Positions 58,648 to 64,000 of a stretch of 64,000 bases of DNA are shown piece after piece. The notes beneath the pieces are model-generated. The model was not told the DNA's origin and made no database searches. It saw only the letters and a program-made list of their open reading frames with translations. Position 1 is the stretch's first letter; the number at the start of each line of letters is the position of its first letter. Source of the stretch: Rhexocercosporidium sp. MPI-PUGE-AT-0058 (taxonomy: Eukaryota; Ascomycota; Leotiomycetes; Helotiales); NCBI GenBank assembly GCA_020746875.1, contig JAGTJL010000036.1, positions 124,001 to 188,000 on the forward strand, given 5' to 3'. The translations under genes were made by a program, and so were the position numbers.

Positions 58648-59760
58648 ATGGTTACGCGTGGCAGAGGTGCGAGGAGAAGAGGGTTCGCCGACGATCACTC
58701 CGATGGGAACCAGAAGAAACCTCTTCAGTATTCGCCTTGGAATGGGAGCTTTTCTTTCTATTACAAGAATCGTCTGCTCACGTTTCGGAGCGTCCAGAAA
58801 GAAGGCCGAATGTTCCGCGAGGAGGAGATCTCAGGTCTCTTGCATAGGCAGGTCTCCGGGTGTTCTGAAGGAGTTCTTCAGCGAGTGTCGAGCTGAGTAC
58901 CTGAACCTACTCAAGAATAAGACCTCTGTCTTTAAACATCGGGATGGTGACTGGGAAAAAACGAGAGCAATAGATATCAGACCACTCGACGCCGTCATCC
59001 TTGACGAGAAGAAGAAGACGGCGCTGTTAGAGGACATTAAGGCTTTCCTGGACCTCAAACACGAGCGTGGTATTCTCGGCGCGGCATCTCCTACCGGAAA
59101 GGATACCTGTTGTATGGGCCACCTGGGACCGGAAAGTCTAGTTTGAGTTTATTAATTGCCGGTGCCTGCGACCTTGATATCTATATCCTTAATATCTCCA
59201 GTATGGACGACAGCTCACTGGGTGAGCTATTCACTGAACTCCCCACCTATTGTGTCATCCTTCTCGAAGATATTGATGCCGTGGACACAACATAATCTCG
59301 ACAGCGCGGAACGGTGAAGACTGGCCAAGATGAGACAAGCTCTTTAACAAAGGGAAAGCCGCAAGGAAGGGTGTCTCTATCGGCCCTCCTAAACGTTCTC
59401 GATGGTGTTAGTTCGCAGGAAGGACGGGTACTGATCATAACGACGAACCACGCGGAGCGTCTCGACGCTGCGCTGATTCGACTAGGTCGAGTAGATATAA
59501 AGCTAGAGCTTGGGTACACTAACTAGGACATTAACGTTCGGCTCTTTTGCGCCCTATTTATGCGCGACGACACCTTACTAGAGGGGAGCCGGCGAGGAGA
59601 TGAAGTCACGCTTAGGAAGCTGATGACAGAGTTTGTAAACAAGATGCCGGAGCAGGAGTTTAGCCCGGCTGAGATCTAATCGTTTTTGCTGGAATATACG
59701 CGGTCGCCTCATATAGTAGTGGAAAATGTATAGGAATGGGTAGTTAGAACTAGGGAGGGG
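58648..59760 (+). pseudogene. BCS1-like AAA ATPase, multiply broken
   Basis: BCS1-type pieces appear in order in shifting frames: PLQYSPWNGSFSFYYKNRLL and TFRSVQKEGRMFREEEIS; then SCIGRSPGVLKEFFSECRAE and WEKTRAIDIRPLDAVILDE; then RRGISYRKGYL with the P-loop LYGPPGTGKSSLSLLIAGA; then PTYCVILLEDIDAVDTT, a TAA, and [20 protein letters not shown] with [14 protein letters not shown]. Frames change near 58845 and 59080, and stops occur at about 59293, 59524 and later. BCS1-like fungal ATPases are usually mitochondrial inner-membrane proteins. Here the N-terminal membrane part is not visible. The Walker A and B motifs are themselves unchanged, so decay looks recent. Confidence 0.8.
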
Positions 59761-60927
59761 AAAAGGCAAATGAAGAGAGCTGATTCTTGGGTGCTTTAAG
59801 AAGGCGGTGACATTCTTGATTGATTTGACGTTGCGTATTTGCATTTTTGGTTGGTTTAACAAGTGCGCTGATGAATCGGGTAATTGATGCGCGTCGGGGA
59901 GTTTGAGGCTAACTTTAGCGTGCGTAGATTGAAAGTGTAAACGCGTCGGAAAGGTTTGGTTGTACCTATGAGATTTGTTTTCTATTTTCACCTGTTACTG
60001 TCCATACTGGCTTGTGCCATATATAGTGGCTGAATACATATCTCAAAGATCAGAAATTCGTGATCCTGTCACTTTTAGCAACACTACCCTTTCAACTTCG
60101 TCGAATAGTGCACCTGGATCGTCCCTATGCTCCGGTGAGGGAGGACAGCATGGATGACTTCCCATGAACAACCATCGTTCTTCATCTGGAGCAGCGTTGC
60201 ATCCTCTTCTGTTGTCCATTAGTCCATTTAGCACGCCCTTTCTTAGGCTTCAACGGTGCTTGATGTACCTTGGAATGGGCACCAGCCTCGTGATGGGTCG
60301 GAACCTTTGCCGGGGCCACCCTGCTAGAACAGATGCCCAATGCTTTGGGATCAATCGGTAAGTGAAAGTGATCCGAGATCGATGGCAGTTTGAACTCAAG
60401 ATTGTTCGTTACATCACCCCGATCTTGGTACGTTTGAGAAAACCTTGGAGGGGCCATTCTTGATACTCAGTAACTGGTACCGCCTCTGTTGCCGCAGACA
60501 GGTTCCGAGAAGTTCGCCAGTCATGTTGGTAGCTATTATCGACAAAAGTCGACTGACATCCATGATCAACCTGGGGCTGCGCGTGGCTTTCGTAGCTTTG
60601 CAGGTCGTGGGTCCTCACCCTCAGTATCGCAGGTGTTGTGACTGTCATCGGTGTTCACGGAATGGGTATCGCTACTCAAGTACTGGTCTCAACATGCAGG
60701 TCCTGGTGCCCCCGTTTCCCGCCCCGCTTCCCCGCATCAGGATCGCCGCTCCGTGCCGGGCCCGGTGGAGCAGAGGGACTGGAGGTACTTCGAGAGGTTC
60801 TTGAAGTATGGCAGTGCTCGCCGTTAATCGGAGTCACTGGTCCGCTGGATACTTAAGGTGGACCTCAGACTGTGCTCAGCTCAAGGGACTAGGGAAGACA
60901 CTATTTAAGATGTGTTCCGTTAGCGGC
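59761..60927. other. Intergenic stretch
   Basis: No supported gene. A minus-strand frame at 60182-60457 begins with MAPPRFSQTYQDRGDVT but has no recognisable domain. It could be a stray exon. Confidence 0.3.
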
Positions 60928-61149
60928 CTATTCCTCAAAATGTCTAATAAGTCTTTTCCGCCTATTTTCTAGCTCACCAACCTGCCCTTTAATGTCCTGG
61001 AAAGTGCCAGCCAATAACGTCATCAGTTGACTCCTGCCCTCCTTATACAATGCCAATTTCCTCGTCTTCCTGTTCACAAATACAGTTTGGTCTTTCTTCT
61101 CTTCCAAACCTGCCTTGAAACCATCTAGTCTTTGCTTCAAATCAAGCAA
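60928..61149 (-). pseudogene. Coiled-coil fragment, possible NLR N-terminal tail
   Basis: 73 residues ending at a stop. The helical, Lys/Glu-rich sequence (LLDLKQRLDGFKAGLEEKKD; FQDIKGQVGELENRRKRLIR) looks like the end of a fungal STAND N-terminal domain. No 5' exons are evident. It may be a fragment of a second NLR next to the SERAC1-like/NACHT gene. Confidence 0.3.
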
Positions 61150-61252
61150 CTAATGCTATCCCAAGATGTGGCAGTCCCTCTTTTAGCGTCTTGGCGGCAA
61201 CCCCACTAAAATGCAGGTAAACAAAGCATGTAAATAACTCAAATAATTATCA

Positions 61253-62601
61253 TTAATTATCATATAAGACCACTTCATGCCGCTGAAGCCAGCGGCGCAA
61301 ATTCTCAACCAGGTATCGCATAAGAGTCGTCTTGCCCACACCAGGAATTCCTGAAATCCACAACAGTCGGTTCTTGGGAAAATCGCGCCACGAGTGAAAT
61401 TTACCATTTTCCAGAACCCATGCACAAGTGCCTGGGCTTGCTCGAAGAATTTGGCGAAGAACTGCTTCCGGGTCTAAAGTCTTGAGGCTTTGAGTAAATT
61501 CTGACCTTATTGCAGTATCATCTTCAAGTCTTTGATCAGAAAATATATCAAATTGTCTCGTCCACAATACTCACAAGGCTGTTCCGTCCCTACTGCATCA
61601 TCCACAAGTTCTTGGAGGCAATCAAATACCATCTGATACTTTTCATTTTCCTTGCTGGAGAAACGACACATACTTCGGTGATCCGCCTCAATCGGAATGG
61701 GAATCTCGTTAGGGATTTGCATGACTGCTGAGTGCTCATCGACAACCTAAGCAATAACATTAGCACAGACTCTTAGGACTTGAAACATATGTTACCAATC
61801 CCGGCAGTCCTTTGATCTTTAACCTTTCATATATTGTGAAGATACGTAGGGACTTGGCTCGTTCAACGAATTGAGAGCAAATGCTGCCCAAGCAGGCTGA
61901 CTTTGGTTGAAGGTCCTGCAGCAGTTGTGTTCGGATAGAGCCTAGGGCGGGAATGTCGCCTATCGAGTCCAATATACCGGCCCAGAAGGCCAAATCAGAT
62001 CCTCGATGCGGTGTACCCATAAACATTACACCAAATGTATCTTTGCTGATAGAGCCATATCTGTCACTTCTTTCGTGCGCTATGACTAGAGCCTTCTTCA
62101 GAACAATACCTCCTAAGCTATGGCAGATAAATATGATAGATATTTTCACATCTGAGGGGAAGGTTCTCCTCCTAGCCCGAAGTCGTTCCAGCAACGCTCT
62201 TGCGTAGTCATCCACTCGGGACGCTGATCCCGAGAAGGCTACACTGGAGTTGTACCCGTAAGTGAAAATTCGAGCAGTCGGAAGAGCAATAGGAAGGAAG
62301 GCCTGTAACTAGAAATTGCTTCCGTCAGTCCAGGTCTTGTACGCATCTCCATTGAGACCGTGAATGGCGACAATACTTGAATATCTCGGTTAGTGAACAA
62401 GGCAGTCTGGATGTAAGCTGAAACTCACTCAAGTTTCGTTCCATACCCTTGCATCAAAGGATATAGCTCAAAAAGTCCGTAGAGATCGCCCTCAGGAAAC
62501 GACCTGTTGGTTGGTGGGTCTCCTTGCTTTTGTCGCTGCACTTCTGTGCTTCGCGGAGCTGAGTTTTCTGAACGGCGATTGCGGCTCAAGGATCGGTCCA
62601 T
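61253..62601 (-). pseudogene. SERAC1-like hydrolase + NACHT protein, nonsense-mutated and truncated
   Basis: The minus strand starts MDRSLSRNRRSENSAP at 62601. It crosses an intron to KLDIVAIHGLNGDAYKTWTD (hydrolase strand and turn), then meets TAG at 62309-62311 where the family has Trp. It then continues as LQAFLPIALPTARIFTYGYN, IIFICHSLGGIVLKKALVIA (nucleophile elbow G-H-S-L-G-G-like) and FGVMFMGTPHRGSDLAFWAG. A further intron leads to VVDEHSAVMQIPNEIPIPIE. Another leads to LRASPGTCAWVLENGKF and the NACHT P-loop LLWISGIPGVGKTTLMRYLV, and the frame ends about 14 residues later. The rest of NACHT and any repeat domain are missing. Such proteins combine an alpha/beta hydrolase-type domain with an NLR switch. 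This one cannot act as a full receptor. Confidence 0.75.
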
Positions 62602-62949
62602 GGTTCAGGGTGCTGTGCAAAAGCGTTGGAAATGTGAGACACTAGCAAAGAGGGTATCGGTCAATATAACTGGGAAGTTGAATTGCCCGATATTATGAAG
62701 TACATCGACAACAGCGGGGTAGATGCATATAAAGTGGCGCTCACAACGAACCACCACCCCCGTAACTTGCCCCACATTATCTCGAGATCGTAAATCTATC
62801 AGCGCATCCCCGAATACGCTCACGATATCAAGTTAAGTAAGAGAAGAAGATGCAATAAGAAGTCCAAAATTCTTAAGTAATTAGATCCCATCATTTCGAC
62901 CCTCCTGTTTGGCTTAAAGCTACTACACAGGAATTACGCCTAGTTATCA
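62602..62949. other. Upstream region of the SERAC1-like/NACHT remnant
   Basis: A minus-strand frame at 62605-62823 opens MSVFGDALIDLRSRD and has plausible beta-strand content, but it fits no family I know and is not joined to the next gene. Confidence 0.3.
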
Positions 62950-63861
62950 TTTGACGAACGATCCCACAGCCTTACTTATTCTGCTGGAAAATATCTCGAC
63001 GCAACCTTATGCAACAGATTGAATGGGCCGTCCAAGTCAGTGGCACCAAATATTTCAGCTGAGGGTCAGCCGATCATTGCGACCCGTGCATGGAAATCAA
63101 GTGCCAATCAACGTATGCAGGGTCCATGGAGTAGTGTTCAGTTGCTGCATATCGGAAGCTATGATAGCGGCGAGCATTGCCTAAAATGCCAATCAGCAGG
63201 CTTGTCACAATTCTGTGAGTAAGGAATGCACTCTTTGACAGCACTTCATGGTATTCCATCACATTGGGCCTCGACGAGTAAACGCAAAGGCTCGACTCCC
63301 GAGTATGTCCAAAATAGAATGCCTTGCTGGCTACTCGAATCATTCCACGACCTCTTCAATGGATCCTCGAAGGCGTACAGCCAATTGTAGAGGTATGCTT
63401 TAAGATCAAGCTATGTTCGTAAGCCTGGAAACCCTTGGTAGGCAGAAATAATCTTACGTGTTGAATTATCTTGCACAGGATTTTGAGATGGAGGCTAGGA
63501 ATCAGCGACGCGAAGCCAGGAAATTCATTGAAGAAATGCCTCACGGTGACACGACTGGTTTCTGCCCAGTATGACTTGACTAGGTCTGGCTAATAACAGT
63601 CAGATATTGTGACCTCGTCTGGGGCATTAGCGTACAGCCATCCTCGAGCAGGATTGTAACAAGGGGAAGATAATGTCGTTCCTCCACTGGATCTGCGAGA
63701 CCTATCTGGCAAAGAAGTAATAGACGGGCAGGAGGAAGTCGGTCAACCAGTACTAGCGAAATTTTAAGATGCTCAAAAGGACTACTCATCAACCATGTTA
63801 TTAGAGTAATTCTTTTTAGATGGTCGCCAGGCCTACGGTTTAAAGGCTGATCTACGAACAT
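62950..63861 (-). pseudogene. Decayed coding sequence, ankyrin-like fragments
   Basis: The minus strand reads coherent protein across several stops: YLPLVTILLEDGCTLMP; then YLYNWLYAFEDPLKRSWNDS and QQGILFWTYSGVEPLRLLVE; then DWHFRQCSPLS; then EIFGATDLDGPFNLLHKVAS and RYFPAE. The units G-V-E-P-L-R-L-L-V-E and D-L-D-G-P-F-N-L-L-H are ankyrin-like. TGA or TAG occurs at several places where Trp or Gln would fit. It may be the repeat domain of a former NLR. Identity uncertain. Confidence 0.4.
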
Positions 63862-64000
63862 CTTCTACTAGATCTATAAAGCCTTTAGTATTTACGTTCT
63901 GAATTGCCTGGTTAACCTTATCTTGTCTAAGCAATGGACAGTTGTAATTTTAACAAAACAATGTCTTTGTTTCTACAAAAGAAGTAGACGAGCGATTATG
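63862..64000. other. Window end
   Basis: AT-rich, nothing recognised. Confidence 0.3.

Noticed and set aside
60182..60457. 91-residue minus-strand protein
   Set aside because: Basic, low-information composition and no motif. Kept only as a note in the intergenic entry.

Overview
The window looks like nuclear DNA of a filamentous ascomycete, most likely a leotiomycete. The evidence is short GT-AG introns of about 45-120 nt, mixed strands without operons, and families typical of such genomes (Fungal_N/NACHT NLRs, HET proteins, BTB expansions, 2EXR, FunK1, SERAC1-like/NACHT). The class-level placement is inference. Two AT-rich, stop-riddled blocks (41.5-43.7 kb and 50.1-53.1 kb) look RIP-mutated, and several tryptophan codons elsewhere have become stops.

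Layout. 1-1.2 kb: 3' end of the complex I 49-kDa subunit gene. 1.4-1.9: small ML-like protein. 3.5-6.4: intact NLR. 8.0-9.3: acidic nuclear-type protein. 9.6-10.7: dead 2EXR gene. 11.8-12.6: DPM1. 13.5-19.6: three BTB genes (two broken) around a sugar-transporter stub. 20.9-22.8: low-complexity cysteine-motif protein. 23.1-23.5: tiny mitochondrial-type protein. 24.9-26.1: possible ADP-ribosyltransferase-fold protein. 26.4-27.9: dead HET gene. 28.5-31.2: unexplained array of a 15-bp motif. 31.6-35.4: divergent pair of a GT31-like glycosyltransferase and a RING-CH membrane E3. 36-40.2: three more BTB genes, one frameshifted. 41.5-43.7: RIP-decayed FunK1 kinase. 44.3-46.8: two membrane proteins. 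47.6-53.9: a degenerate-NACHT gene head to head with a HET gene that carries a nonsense codon and a complete but dead hAT transposon. 54.1-57.7: intact eight-exon DUF7025/AAA+ ATPase. 58.6-59.8: dead BCS1-like AAA gene. 60.9-63.9: remnants of a SERAC1-like/NACHT NLR and other decayed coding sequence.

A few conserved housekeeping genes (complex I, DPM1, GT31-like, RING-CH, AAA+) are interleaved with many fast-evolving self/non-self recognition genes (NLR, HET, NACHT-like, SERAC1-like/NACHT) and a BTB family. Many of these are frameshifted, nonsense-mutated or transposon-split. The best reading is an accessory recognition-gene region under birth-and-death turnover with RIP. The clearest molecular event is the hAT insertion into the HET gene. 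The least explained signal is the motif array at 28.5-31.2 kb.
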